Position numbers and translations under genes: made by a program
The notes under the pieces: model-generated
What the model saw: only the letters and a program-made list of their open reading frames with translations
Databases searched by the model: none
What the model was told of the DNA's origin: nothing
Assembly (NCBI GenBank): GCA_024701455.1
Contig: JABXYP010000001.1
Location: 2,174,001-2,238,000, forward strand
Direction: 5' to 3'
Length of the DNA stretch: 64,000 nt
From: Bacillus sp. A301a_S52
Lineage (GTDB): Bacteria > Bacillota > Bacilli > Bacillales > Salisediminibacteriaceae
Shown here: piece after piece, positions 24,948 through 34,287 of the stretch
Layout: every line of letters starts with the position of its first letter
How positions within the stretch are numbered: the first letter of the stretch is position 1

Positions 24948-25496
24948 ATGATTAAAAATGTTTGGCAAAGCATAGTTAAACATCACGTGAGAACAGTCGT
25001 AGTGTTAACTATTGTTATTAATTTACTAATTGTAGTGCTGTCCGGCATTTCTGGATATGTAGGGGACATCCCGTTTTGGGTCACACAATTACCATTACTA
25101 AATGCTATTATGAATTCATTTACATTTATTTTTTTATTATTTGCGTTACTTGCTATCATGAAAAGAAATATTACGCTTCATAAAAAATTTATATATGCAG
25201 CGTTTACCACGACCTCTATTTTCCTTGTGTCATACGTTATTTTTCATTTTATGACGGAATCCACTCCTTATGGTGGAACAGGATTAGTAGCTGTATTTTA
25301 TTATTTTATTTTGATTACCCATATTATCTTAGCTGCTGTCATCGTACCGTTGGCTTTAATGAGCTTTTTCACTGGCTACAAAGATATGCGTCCTGTCCAT
25401 CGTAAATGGGTACATTGGACAATGCCGTTATGGCTCTACGTGAGCGCAACAGGTGTTCTTGTTTATATGATGATTTCTCCGTATTACACTTTCTAG
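24948..25496 (+). CDS. ctaM: DUF420 membrane protein (CtaM/YozB-like)
   Basis: A 182-residue protein with five hydrophobic helices. HKKFIYAAFTTTSIFLVSYVIFH, THIILAAVIVPLALMSF and HRKWVHWTMPLWLYVSATGVLVYMM carry the conserved histidines of the DUF420 family. The staphylococcal member CtaM is needed for a functional aa3-type oxidase. Of two starts, ATG at 24948 has proper spacing from AAGAAGGGGATGAGA; the ATG at 24942 is too close. No oxidase genes are adjacent here, so the link to cytochrome oxidase assembly is by family only. Confidence 0.82.
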   Translation: MIKNVWQSIVKHHVRTVVVLTIVINLLIVVLSGISGYVGDIPFWVTQLPLLNAIMNSFTFIFLLFALLAIMKRNITLHKKFIYAAFTTTSIFLVSYVIFHFMTESTPYGGTGLVAVFYYFILITHIILAAVIVPLALMSFFTGYKDMRPVHRKWVHWTMPLWLYVSATGVLVYMMISPYYTF

Positions 25497-25529
25497 TAAT
25501 AGGCATGGAAATATACGTCTTTTAAGTGA

Positions 25530-25593
25530 ATGGATTAAACGTTAGCTGGGAATTTACTTTTTTAATCTCGGTTAATGTTTATCCATTTTTTTT
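25530..25593 (+). terminator. strong intrinsic terminator after DUF420 gene
   Basis: ATGGATTAAACGTTAGC... and ...GGTTAATGTTTATCCAT form an imperfect stem of about 20 bp, followed by TTTTTTTT. Confidence 0.8.
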
Positions 25594-25957
25594 GCGATTA
25601 AATAGGAGGTTAGCATCACTCATATTAATGAGCTTGACCTTACCATTACTCTTAGTTCGTGATTATTAGTTCATGATTTGCGGTATTTGATTCATACCGC
25701 TTGTGATCGAATTTGCGTACTAACATTCACATGAATTTGTTATTCAAACAAGGAATTTGTGCGATACAATATATTTTCTGCTTTTGCACAATGTATTTTG
25801 AAAAAGAACGTAGACCTATCAACTTGAAATAAAAAACAACTTCATTCTACTAATCAAAATCCATCACATACATAGCAAAACGGGATTTAATAATATCTTT
25901 TAGCCCAATTGGATAATCTATAATTAAACACTTGAAGTGAAAAGAGGGCGGATTGTG
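25594..25957. other. intergenic region upstream of the subtilase
   Basis: Holds a 7-bp hairpin, GCGGTAT (25680-25686) with ATACCGC (25694-25700), flanked by partially symmetric TGAT/ATCA bases, without a U-tract. That could be an operator or an RNA hairpin. No supported gene is seen. Confidence 0.5.
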
Positions 25958-27739
25958 ATGAAAGGAATTTTTAGACTAAGTGTCTTTTTTAGTTTTGCTT
26001 TGCTTATATTAATTGGCATATGGTTTCGTTCAGAGCATATAAATCACGAGGCCTATCCAGGGCAGGAAGAAGCACTTTCTCAGCAAAAAGCATTTAATGA
26101 GCAGCAGGCAGAAGATTTAACGCTGACTATAGATCTTTTTATACAACAAATTAAAAATGATATGATTCGACTCTCAGAAAGGCAGGATACAAATGTCAAT
26201 GACTCACTTAAACAAGAAGTCACAGCCCACCGTCATATTGACGGAATGGCTCAAATCGATTTAGAGACCAATGAAGAAACGTTTAAAGTTGGAGCAGTGC
26301 CAGCTAATCCTATGGAGAAATTGACTACCTCTAAGACTAATAACGATGATTGGTCTTATTCTAAACCTTATGAAGAAAACGGTATTCAAAAATTTTTAAT
26401 TGGTATAGAGCGCCATCATAAAGCGTTAGTTGCAGAAGTAGATATGACATTCATAGAGAGTTTTGTTAAAGATTTAGCAGCATTAACGGATTCTCAAGGT
26501 AACTTTGTCATTGGACATACGGACAAAGATGTGACGTTTTCTGATGAGGAGTTAGATGGTGATGAAACACTTGTCAAAAAGGAAGTACCAGGGCTTGAAT
26601 GGACGCTATTTATGAATTCGAATGAGGAAAGAAAAATGAAAGATGAGTATAAAAAAGGTGAAGTCATTGTTATGTTAAGAGATGATGAAAATGTTGAAGA
26701 ATGGGCAGAAGCTCATGATGTTTATGTCATTGATAAAATGGGACAGACTGCTGTTGTGAGAGATTTGACTACAGATGCTGTTGACTTAATGAGAAATTGG
26801 GAAGAAGATCAATCAGTGATTTATATGGAACCTAACTACACATTTGAAAAGCAAACGAATCCTGATTCTAGAGCTCAAGCGTTGCCTAATGATGAATTTT
26901 ATGACAACTATCAATGGAACTTAAAGCAGATGGAACTTGAAAACGCGTGGTTTGAAACGACAGGAGAAGAAGAGATTATCACTGCTGTGCTAGATAGTGG
27001 AATAGATGCAGAGCACACAGATATTCAAGATAGAATTCATGATGGATTTAATGCCTTTGAAAATAATAAAGCGTTTGCTGACGAGAATGGACATGGCACT
27101 CACGTGGCAGGTATTATTGGAGCAGTGACAAATAATAACTACGGTATAGCAGGGGTTACATGGGACTCTCCTTTATTAGCAGTTAAAGTCCTTGATGCAG
27201 ATGCGATAGGTAACGCCTTTGCCATTGCAGATGGCATACGGTGGGCTACAGATAATGGCGCTAAAGTCATTAATTTAAGCTTAGGTGATGAGCACCATTC
27301 AGAGGTGATGTATGAGGCAGTTAAATATGCGTATGATCATGATGTCGCTTTAATCGCAGCTACTGGAAACGAGAATGTGGATACTCCGATGTATCCAGCA
27401 GCCTATGAAGAAGTATTGGCAGTCGGTTCCATAAACGAACAGTCCGAAAGAAGCTTTTTTTCAAATTTTGGTCATCATGTAGATGTTACAGCCCCTGGTG
27501 AGCATATTCCAAGCACATTTATAAATAATCAATATGTCATGATGAGCGGCACGTCGATGGCAGCGCCTCACGTATCAGGTCTTGTAGCTTTACTTCGATC
27601 TGTTCAGCCAGAGCTTTCCAATGATGACGTTTACGAAAAAATCCGTCTTTCAGCGACAGATCTAGGACCTGAAGGCATTGATCCTTATTATGGATACGGG
27701 AAAATAGATGCGAGCCGATTACTGAAAAGTAGTAACTAA
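25958..27739 (+). CDS. membrane-anchored S8 (subtilisin-like) protease with probable Cache-like N-terminal domain
   Basis: A 593-residue protein. Residues 5-22 form a membrane anchor or signal. Residues about 45-222 look like a Cache-type ectodomain (helical start, then ALVAEVDMTFIESFVKDLAAL, DSQGNFVIGHTDKD and VPGLEWTLFMN). A fervidolysin-type prodomain follows (about 230-300: KKGEVIVMLRDDENVEEWAEAH). The catalytic domain has Asp346 (AVLDSGID), His379 (NGHGTHVAG), Asn471 (ATGNEN) and Ser533 (SGTSMAAPH), all intact. It is an extracytoplasmic endoprotease. ATG at 25958 follows AGAGGGCGGATTGTG; a GTG at 25937 is also in frame. Fusion of a sensor-like fold to a protease is unusual; the Cache call is inferred from pattern only. 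Confidence 0.85.
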   Translation: MKGIFRLSVFFSFALLILIGIWFRSEHINHEAYPGQEEALSQQKAFNEQQAEDLTLTIDLFIQQIKNDMIRLSERQDTNVNDSLKQEVTAHRHIDGMAQIDLETNEETFKVGAVPANPMEKLTTSKTNNDDWSYSKPYEENGIQKFLIGIERHHKALVAEVDMTFIESFVKDLAALTDSQGNFVIGHTDKDVTFSDEELDGDETLVKKEVPGLEWTLFMNSNEERKMKDEYKKGEVIVMLRDDENVEEWAEAHDVYVIDKMGQTAVVRDLTTDAVDLMRNWEEDQSVIYMEPNYTFEKQTNPDSRAQALPNDEFYDNYQWNLKQMELENAWFETTGEEEIITAVLDSGIDAEHTDIQDRIHDGFNAFENNKAFADENGHGTHVAGIIGAVTNNNYGIAGVTWDSPLLAVKVLDADAIGNAFAIADGIRWATDNGAKVINLSLGDEHHSEVMYEAVKYAYDHDVALIAATGNENVDTPMYPAAYEEVLAVGSINEQSERSFFSNFGHHVDVTAPGEHIPSTFINNQYVMMSGTSMAAPHVSGLVALLRSVQPELSNDDVYEKIRLSATDLGPEGIDPYYGYGKIDASRLLKSSN

Positions 27740-27797
27740 GTAGAGGGAAGAGGGCCTTTATAATCGGTTATGATTTGTAAAAGTATGCCTATGCGTC

Positions 27798-27842
27798 AAA
27801 ACACCAAGAGTCCTAATAAAAGGAGACTCTTGGTGTTTTTTA
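27798..27842. terminator. bidirectional terminator between the subtilase and acsA
   Basis: AAAACACCAAGAGTC pairs with GACTCTTGGTGTTTT around a short A-rich loop, with T residues following on + and an A-rich left flank for the reverse strand. Confidence 0.88.
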
Positions 27843-27857
27843 ACAGGATTCGTTTCA

Positions 27858-29573
27858 TTAATCATCATCAATCGTCGAAAGGTCCCCGGTAGGTTCATTT
27901 AATTCCCATGCCTTTAACACCCGTCTCATAATTTTACCACTCCGTGTTTTCGGTAATTTCTCTTTAAATTCAATTTCTTTTGGTGATGCATGACCTGCTA
28001 ACTCAGATTTTATAAATGTTTGAATATTGTTTTTTAATTCATCGGACGGTTCATAACCTGATTTTAAAGCGACAAAAGCTTTAATAATATGTCCCCTTAC
28101 ATCATCAGGTTTTCCAATGACACCAGCTTCAGCTACTGCAGGATGTTCTACAAGTTTACTTTCAATCTCAAACGGACCCACTCGTTCACCGGCCGTCATA
28201 ATGACATCATCATTTCTACCCTGGAACCAAAAATAGCCATCTTTATCTTTATATGCTGTGTCCCCGGAAACATACCAGCCAGGGATTGAAAAATACTCAC
28301 TAAATTTCTGCTCATTTTTCCAAATTCGCCTCATTTGCGATGGCCAGCCTGTTTTAATTGCTAAGTGCCCCATTTCATTAGGCGGTAATTCATTTCCTTG
28401 ATTATCAATAATAGCTGCCTGAATACCCGGTATTGGTTTGCCCATTGATCCAGGTTTAATTGGTTCACTTAAGTAATTACAAATAAGCATCGCTCCCGTT
28501 TCGGTCATCCACCATGTATCGTGAATTCTATGTTGGAACACATCCCAGCCCCATTTTACAACTTCTGGGTTTAACGGTTCACCTACACTTAAAATATGCC
28601 TTAGAGAGCTTAAATCATATTTTTCAATCGTTTCTTTTGGAGCAGCCATTAGCATTCGAAAGGCTGTTGGTGCACTGTACCATACTGTAACATGGTATTT
28701 TTCTATCGTTTTATACCAATCATCTGGTGAAAAACGCCCTCCACGAATCACATTTGTAATGCCGTTCAGCCAAGGTCCAAAAATCCCATAAGAAGTTCCT
28801 GTTACCCAACCAGGGTCAGCTGTACACCAGTAAACATCATCATCGCGTAAATCTAGTACCCACTTTGCCGTCTGATAATGTTGAATCATCGCTTTATGAA
28901 CATGATAAACCCCTTTTGGTTTACCGGTAGATCCAGATGTGTAATGCAGGATAAGGCCATCTTCTAAGTCCATCCATTCAATTACAGAATCATCAACTGA
29001 AGACGCTTTCATTTCTTTCTTGAAGGAATAATAAGGAGGTGTTAGCTTTTCATCACTATCTATTAAAATAATTGTCTCTAAAAAAGGTAATTCATGGGTA
29101 GGAATACGGGGAAGAAGGGCGTTAGTTGTCACAATAACTTTTGCTTCGCTGTCTTCAAGACGACTTTTTACAGCTTCTTTCATAAAAGCTTCAAATAAGG
29201 GTCCTACAACGGCCCCAACTTTAATAGCTCCTAGTAAAGTAATATAAAGTTCTGGGGAGCGAGGCATAAAAATAAAAACTCTATCTCCTTTTTGGACTTG
29301 TAATCTACGAAACATGTGCGCGGCCTGGTTAGTAGCATTCTTCATGTCCTCAAATGTGTAAGATTCGTCTCGGTGACTATCACTATATAGGAGTGCGGGT
29401 TTCGAACCTTTCCCTTCGTTTACATGACGATCAATACATTCATATGCAATGTTAATTTTTCCTGTTGTGAACCAAGTGAATTGCTCTTGTACCATATCCC
29501 ATTCAAACGTTCTTTTAGTATTATCATAATCCTCCAATTGATAGCGACCTTTTTTCGGCTGCAAAATGGTCAT
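27858..29573 (-). CDS. acsA: acetate-CoA ligase (acetyl-CoA synthetase)
   Basis: A 571-residue ANL-superfamily enzyme that converts acetate, ATP and CoA to acetyl-CoA. Motifs in order: LHYTSGSTGKPKGVYH (A3), VKWGWDVFQHRIHDTWWMTETGA (A5), GWYVSGDTAYKDKDGYFWFQGRNDDVI (A7-A8), and the C-terminal KTRSGKIMRR whose second lysine is acetylated by AcuA in B. subtilis. The length equals B. subtilis AcsA (572). ATG at 29573 follows TGGAGGTGGCTATT; a reading to 29588 lacks a site. The acuABC genes found divergent in B. subtilis are not here; a small membrane protein and fumC occupy that side. Confidence 0.92.
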   Translation of the reverse strand: MTILQPKKGRYQLEDYDNTKRTFEWDMVQEQFTWFTTGKINIAYECIDRHVNEGKGSKPALLYSDSHRDESYTFEDMKNATNQAAHMFRRLQVQKGDRVFIFMPRSPELYITLLGAIKVGAVVGPLFEAFMKEAVKSRLEDSEAKVIVTTNALLPRIPTHELPFLETIILIDSDEKLTPPYYSFKKEMKASSVDDSVIEWMDLEDGLILHYTSGSTGKPKGVYHVHKAMIQHYQTAKWVLDLRDDDVYWCTADPGWVTGTSYGIFGPWLNGITNVIRGGRFSPDDWYKTIEKYHVTVWYSAPTAFRMLMAAPKETIEKYDLSSLRHILSVGEPLNPEVVKWGWDVFQHRIHDTWWMTETGAMLICNYLSEPIKPGSMGKPIPGIQAAIIDNQGNELPPNEMGHLAIKTGWPSQMRRIWKNEQKFSEYFSIPGWYVSGDTAYKDKDGYFWFQGRNDDVIMTAGERVGPFEIESKLVEHPAVAEAGVIGKPDDVRGHIIKAFVALKSGYEPSDELKNNIQTFIKSELAGHASPKEIEFKEKLPKTRSGKIMRRVLKAWELNEPTGDLSTIDDD

Positions 29574-29661
29574 AATAGCCACCTCCAAAAAGAATATATA
29601 GTTATCATAAACGTAATATTTTGAAATTTCAAACGATGACCGAGCTATATTTATAAAAAAA

Positions 29662-29680
29662 TGTGAAAGCGTTACTCATT
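29662..29680. promoter_or_regulatory. possible CcpA (cre-like) half-conserved site
   Basis: TGTGAAAGCGTTACTCA has the strong left half of a catabolite-responsive element (TGAAAGCG) but an imperfect right half. It lies between divergent acsA and the small membrane gene before fumC, both plausible CcpA targets. Confidence 0.35.
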
Positions 29681-29739
29681 GTTGATTTTTTTAAAAAAGA
29701 GAAGTAACGTTAACTTATAGTAAAGAGGAGTGAAAAGTT

Positions 29740-29928
29740 ATGGATATACTGACAATTTTGATTTTGATTGTTATTGGCATTGTCCTCTTGCGGATAGTGG
29801 GGGCTATCTTCCGAATAGTTATTACAATTGGATTAATTATGTTGATAATATATGTTGTGTCAGAAGCACTTACACTAAATACGATTGTACTAGTTAAACC
29901 CTGGCAACTTATGACAGTAGGTTGTTAG
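29740..29928 (+). CDS. small hydrophobic membrane protein
   Basis: A 62-residue protein that is almost entirely membrane-spanning: MDILTILILIVIGIVLLRIVGAIFRIVITIGLIMLII forms two close helices, with a short tail ending in Cys. The ribosome binding site AAAGAGGAGTGAAAAGTT is strong, which argues that it is translated. It precedes fumC by 41 nt in the same direction and is probably cotranscribed. Family and function unknown. Confidence 0.65.
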   Translation: MDILTILILIVIGIVLLRIVGAIFRIVITIGLIMLIIYVVSEALTLNTIVLVKPWQLMTVGC

Positions 29929-29969
29929 TTTTTAATATCTCTATCTTACACTAAGAAGGAGGAATTTTC

Positions 29970-31358
29970 GTGAATTATCGTATTGAAAAAGACACATTAG
30001 GTGAAGTAAAAGTCCCAGATACTAAATGGTGGGGAGCGCAAACACAAAGAAGTTTGGAGAACTTTAAAATTGGTTGGGAACAGATGCCAAAAGAAGTTGT
30101 GGAATCCTTTACTATTTTAAAAGAAGCCACAGCAGCAGCTAATCTAAGGCTACATAAGATTGAAAAAGAGAAAAGTGAAATGATTCAAACTGTGTGCCGT
30201 GAATTGCGAGAAGAAGGAGCGTACGAGCATTTTCCTTTAGTTGTTTGGCAAACAGGTAGTGGCACGCAGTCAAATATGAATATGAATGAAGTCGTTGCCT
30301 ATAGAGCAAACGAAAAGTTCGTGGAAGCTGGTAGCGATACAAGAGTGCACCCAAACGACGATGTGAATCGTTCTCAAAGTTCGAACGATACCTTTCCAAC
30401 AGCGATGCATATTGCCGCATTAACCGAAGTAAAAGCACGCCTCATCCCATCATTGAAGCGCCTAAGAGAAACAGTGGAGCAAAAGGCTGATGCGTTTGAA
30501 ACTATTATAAAAATTGGCCGTACACATTTACAAGATGCTACGCCATTAACGTTAGGACAAGAAATGAGTGGTTGGGCGTTTATGTTAAAAAAATCAGAGG
30601 AACTGATTACCCAATCTGCGGAACAGCTTCGTCACCTTGCAATTGGTGGGACAGCTGTAGGAACCGGTATTAATGCCCATCCTCATTTTGGAAACTATAC
30701 AGCTGAGGAAATTTCTCGCATCACAGGTGACACCTTCTATTCATCCGATAATAAATTCCATGCATTGACTAGTCATGATGAAATTGTCTATGTTCATGGA
30801 GCGATTAAAGGCCTAGCTGCAGATTTAATGAAAATAGCCAATGATGTTAGATGGCTTGCTAGTGGCCCACGCTCAGGTATTGGGGAAATTACAATTCCCG
30901 CTAATGAACCTGGAAGTTCAATTATGCCAGGGAAAGTAAATCCAACACAATCTGAGGCACTGACGATGGTCGTCTCCCAAGTGTTTGGCAATGATGCCAC
31001 AATTGGTTTTGCAGCTAGTCAAGGAAACTTTGAATTAAATGTATTTAAGCCAGTCATTATTTATAATTTCCTTCAGTCTGTTCGGTTATTAAGTGATGCG
31101 ATGGATTCGTTTAATCATAAATGTGTTGCTGGAATCGAAGTAAATGAAGACGTTATCGAGAAACATGTGAAAAACTCATTAATGTTAGTTACAGCGTTAA
31201 ATCCTTATATTGGATATGAGAAAGCGGCAACTATTGCTAAAACAGCTTATGAAACTAATTCGACATTAAAAGAGACCGCCATTGAATTGGGCTATTTAAC
31301 AGAAGAGCAGTTTGATGAGTATATCGACCTTGAAAAGATGGTCAGACCTACTGAATGA
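29970..31358 (+). CDS. fumC: fumarate hydratase, class II
   Basis: A 462-residue fumarase that interconverts fumarate and malate in the TCA cycle. The start [26 protein letters not shown] is typical of Fum[16 protein letters not shown], the substrate-site [15 protein letters not shown], and the superfamily signature [11 protein letters not shown] (about residue 315) are intact. GTG start after AAGGAGGAATTTTC. B. subtilis FumC (CitG) has 462 residues too. It is followed at 21 nt by a dipeptidase gene, so the two may be one transcript. Confidence 0.95.
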   Translation: MNYRIEKDTLGEVKVPDTKWWGAQTQRSLENFKIGWEQMPKEVVESFTILKEATAAANLRLHKIEKEKSEMIQTVCRELREEGAYEHFPLVVWQTGSGTQSNMNMNEVVAYRANEKFVEAGSDTRVHPNDDVNRSQSSNDTFPTAMHIAALTEVKARLIPSLKRLRETVEQKADAFETIIKIGRTHLQDATPLTLGQEMSGWAFMLKKSEELITQSAEQLRHLAIGGTAVGTGINAHPHFGNYTAEEISRITGDTFYSSDNKFHALTSHDEIVYVHGAIKGLAADLMKIANDVRWLASGPRSGIGEITIPANEPGSSIMPGKVNPTQSEALTMVVSQVFGNDATIGFAASQGNFELNVFKPVIIYNFLQSVRLLSDAMDSFNHKCVAGIEVNEDVIEKHVKNSLMLVTALNPYIGYEKAATIAKTAYETNSTLKETAIELGYLTEEQFDEYIDLEKMVRPTE

Positions 31359-31379
31359 GCCAGAAGACGGAGGTGATCC

Positions 31380-32309
31380 ATGAAGGTTTTTGATCTCCAT
31401 TGTGATGCATTACTAAAGCTATACGAGGGATGTGCCACACATTTTGCGAATGATGAAAGATTAGACGTAACGAAAGAAAAACTATCTGATGGTCACATAT
31501 CCTTGCAAGTATTCGCAGTGTTTGTGGATCCTGACATTCCTTCAGATGAAAAGTATCGCACAGCTTTACAACAAATCGATTATTTTCATCGTGAAGTGGT
31601 TGGGAAGCACGAAGCTATTAAGAAAATTACCAAGTGGCAAGATATAAAGACATTAGCTCCTACTGAAATAGGCGCCATGCTTTCTTTAGAAGGAGCTGAT
31701 GCCTTTGGCAATGATCTCATGAAGTTACGTACACTTTATGAATTAGGTGTTAAGTCGATTGGTTTAACGTGGAATAATGCTAATTTATGTGCAGATGGAT
31801 GTGGTGAGCCTAGAGGTGCGGGGCTCACACAGTTAGGGGCAGAAGTTGTAAAGTTGAATAATGAAAATAAAGTTTGGACTGATTTATCACACCTATCTAT
31901 TAGATCTTTTTGGGATACGGTGGCATTAGCGGATTATCCAATTGCTAGTCATTCAAATTCATACACTGTTTATTCTCACAGAAGAAATTTAAATGACAAA
32001 CAAGCAGAAGAGATTTTTAGAAAAAATGGCCTAATTGGTATCGTGTTTAATCCTCCTTTTGTGAGACATAATGATTCAGTGCAAATCACCGATCTAATCA
32101 GACACATTGATCACTTTTGCTCAATAGGCGGTGTTGAACATCTCGCTTTCGGCTCAGATTTTGATGGTATTTCCACCTATATTCGCGGGTTGGAACATGC
32201 AGGAAAGTATCAGGTACTTATTACTGAATTGTTGAAATATTTCACAGAGGAAGAGGTACGAGGATTTGCTTATCAAAATATGCTGAATCATTTGCCAGAG
32301 GATGAATGA
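31380..32309 (+). CDS. membrane-dipeptidase family (M19) zinc peptidase
   Basis: A 309-residue renal-dipeptidase-like enzyme. Metal ligands are visible: FDLHCDAL (His7, Asp9), MLSLEGADAFG (bridging Glu), DLSHLS and IASHSN (the two later histidines), plus LAFGSDFDGIS in the substrate site. Members cleave dipeptides, often with D-amino acids at the C-terminal position. No signal peptide is present, so it acts in the cytoplasm. Ribosome binding site ACGGAGGTGATCC. Directly downstream of fumC. Confidence 0.88.
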   Translation: MKVFDLHCDALLKLYEGCATHFANDERLDVTKEKLSDGHISLQVFAVFVDPDIPSDEKYRTALQQIDYFHREVVGKHEAIKKITKWQDIKTLAPTEIGAMLSLEGADAFGNDLMKLRTLYELGVKSIGLTWNNANLCADGCGEPRGAGLTQLGAEVVKLNNENKVWTDLSHLSIRSFWDTVALADYPIASHSNSYTVYSHRRNLNDKQAEEIFRKNGLIGIVFNPPFVRHNDSVQITDLIRHIDHFCSIGGVEHLAFGSDFDGISTYIRGLEHAGKYQVLITELLKYFTEEEVRGFAYQNMLNHLPEDE

Positions 32310-32311
32310 GT

Positions 32312-32350
32312 AACATCTGCCCTGTGACATGTTAAGGGCGGGTGTTATTT
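32312..32350 (+). terminator. terminator after the dipeptidase gene
   Basis: AACATCTGCCCT pairs with AGGGCGGGTGTT (two wobbles) around 11 nt, followed by ATTTAT. Confidence 0.7.
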
Positions 32351-32441
32351 ATATCGCAAGCAAGTAAAGTTGTTGGTATGTCATACTGATGTAGTAATTA
32401 AGGCCTACACAGAAAGCTTAAATCAGCTATTGACTTACCTC

Positions 32442-32573
32442 AGAAAGCGTCCGTTAAAATGGAGAGCTAACGCTATTTAGCCGGGAGATAACGGACGCTT
32501 ATATCCTGATTCACTCAACGACTACTCAGTGGGAGAAAAGGAGAAATCCCCGCTGACTGAAGATTCGTTTTAT
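32442..32573 (+). repeat. dispersed intergenic repeat, copy F (near full length, altered left end)
   Basis: 132 bp: AAGCGTCCGTTAAAATGG, AGCTAACGCTATTTAGCC, GGGAGATAACGGACGCTTAT, TCCTGATTCACTCAAC, CTCAGTGGGAGAAAAGG, CCCCGCTGACTGAAG and ATTCGTTTTAT. The TTTATCACAGAT left end is missing; the rest is the best-preserved example of the paired arms ACGGACGCTT and AAGCGTCCGT. Confidence 0.88.
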
Positions 32574-32605
32574 GGCGTATTTTAAGAAGGAAGGATGTAT
32601 AGCAA

Positions 32606-33520
32606 TTGGAATCATGGGTTAAAGAGGCGTTACTACAAGCTGGTTGCAATGCTGCTTCTATTCAAGATATTGACCATGTTTCTGGAGGTGATATTAATGA
32701 GGCGCTTTATATTAAGACGGGAGACTGTGATTATTTTGTCAAGAGTCATAAGAAGATGACATCAAATTTTTTTACTATTGAAAAGGAATCATTGGAATTT
32801 ATTCATCTTGAAGCAAAAATTGGCACTCCAGAAACGTATGGGGTATTCACTGTTGATACAAAAGATGGTAAAAGAAGTGGTTTGGTGATGCAGTGGATAG
32901 CATCTGAAGCACGCAAAAACGATTGCCAAGAGAGACTAGCAAATTGTATTGCTAACTTGCATCGTGTGACTCATACGGCATTTGGTTATAATAAACATAC
33001 ATACATCGGGACCATTCTTCAACATAATGACTGGAATGAAAATTGGTGTGAGTTTTATGCTTCAAAGCGATTACTACCACAAACAGAACTAGCTGTTAAA
33101 AGCGGGAAAATGCCTCTCAAAAGGCGCAGAATGATGGATCACTTAATAACGCGTTTACACCAGTGGATCCCGACAACAAGTGTGAAGCCTAGATTGCTCC
33201 ATGGTGATTTATGGTCAGGTAATTGGTTAAGTGATTCAGAAAACAAGATTTATCTTATTGATCCATCTATTTTATTTGGCCATAGGGAAATGGAGATAGC
33301 ATATACTGAAATGTTTGGAGGGTTTAACGAGCTATTTTACAGCGCGTATACCGAACAATTACCATTGGATCAGGAATATCATTCGCGAAAGCCCCTTTAT
33401 CAATTGTTTTATTTACTTGTTCATTTAAATACATTTGGTGAAAGGTATGGTGCTCAAATTGATGATATACTTAACCATTACATAGGTGACCAAAGGTCAC
33501 AGAATAAAATTCATTTCTAA
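32606..33520 (+). CDS. fructosamine kinase family protein
   Basis: A 304-residue kinase-like protein of the fructosamine kinase/FN3K family: SGGDINEALYIKTGDCDYFVK (nucleotide-binding strand pair), NCIANLHRVTH, LHGDLWSGNWL (catalytic HGD), and YLIDPSILFGHREMEIAYTEMFGG (metal-binding DP). Family members phosphorylate glycated lysines on proteins and so start deglycation. The start is TTG at 32606; no in-frame ATG exists nearby, and AAGGAAGG lies about 11 nt upstream. A dispersed-repeat copy lies on each side, one ending 32 nt before it and one starting 8 nt after its stop codon. Confidence 0.85.
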   Translation: MESWVKEALLQAGCNAASIQDIDHVSGGDINEALYIKTGDCDYFVKSHKKMTSNFFTIEKESLEFIHLEAKIGTPETYGVFTVDTKDGKRSGLVMQWIASEARKNDCQERLANCIANLHRVTHTAFGYNKHTYIGTILQHNDWNENWCEFYASKRLLPQTELAVKSGKMPLKRRRMMDHLITRLHQWIPTTSVKPRLLHGDLWSGNWLSDSENKIYLIDPSILFGHREMEIAYTEMFGGFNELFYSAYTEQLPLDQEYHSRKPLYQLFYLLVHLNTFGERYGAQIDDILNHYIGDQRSQNKIHF

Positions 33521-33528
33521 AATAAACG

Positions 33529-33607
33529 TTTATCACAAATAAGTGTCAGTAATCTCCGGCCTTAAAAAGAAGAACGAAAACTCACGTTGATGGAAGGTGC
33601 GTTGTAT
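33529..33607 (+). repeat. dispersed intergenic repeat, copy G (shortened, diverged)
   Basis: 79 bp: TTTATCACAAATAAGTGTC, AGAACGAAAACTCACGTTG and ATGGAAGGTGCGTTGTAT. Both ends are recognisable, and the central CTATTT/TCCTGATTCACT part is missing. It starts 8 nt after the preceding stop codon. Confidence 0.72.
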
Positions 33608-33747
33608 GTGATATATCGAATGAGAAAAATAATAAATCCATAGTCTTTTATGGCTAAGGTTTAACTAAGCATATCGTAAGAAAGTCTCGTATCTACATGT
33701 TATAATAACTGATAATTTCTGAATACGAGGTACGAGGAGGTCAAGTC

Positions 33748-34287
33748 ATGACAAAAGGAAATTACAAAAAGGCAACTTTTGCAGGGGGATGTTTTTGGTG
33801 TATGGTGTCCCCGTTTGACGAGCAACCTGGTATAGAGGCCGTTATTTCAGGATACACAGGCGGTCATACAACTAACCCTACGTATAAAGAGGTTTGTTCA
33901 GAAACAACAGGTCATCTAGAGGCAGTAGAAATTACGTATGATTCACATGTTTTCCCTTATGAGAAACTGTTAGATCTTTTCTGGAAACAAATAGACCCTA
34001 CAGACCCTGGTGGTCAATTTAATGACAGGGGTCACTCTTACACAACTGCTATTTTTTACCACGATGATTATCAAAAGGAGTTAGCTGAAAAGTCAAAACT
34101 GAATCTACAAAACAGTGCGAAGTTTAATGGCCAAATTACCACCGTCATTAGACCGGCTGAACCATTTTATCCTGCTGAAGAGTATCATCAGTATTATTAT
34201 AAGAAAAATTCATTCCATTATAAATTATATAAAAAGGGTAGTGGAAGAGAGGATTTTATTAAAACCTATTGGGGGGATACATCGTGA
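33748..34287 (+). CDS. msrA: peptide-methionine (S)-S-oxide reductase MsrA
   Basis: A 179-residue enzyme that reduces the S-epimer of methionine sulfoxide. FAGGCFWCM gives the catalytic Cys15 with Cys18; [28 protein letters not shown] and [22 protein letters not shown] are the family core. The ribosome binding site is GAGGAGGTCAAGTC. Its stop codon overlaps the msrB start (GTGA), so the two are translationally coupled. Together they repair oxidised methionine; Bacillus has the same msrA-msrB order. Confidence 0.95.
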   Translation: MTKGNYKKATFAGGCFWCMVSPFDEQPGIEAVISGYTGGHTTNPTYKEVCSETTGHLEAVEITYDSHVFPYEKLLDLFWKQIDPTDPGGQFNDRGHSYTTAIFYHDDYQKELAEKSKLNLQNSAKFNGQITTVIRPAEPFYPAEEYHQYYYKKNSFHYKLYKKGSGREDFIKTYWGDTS

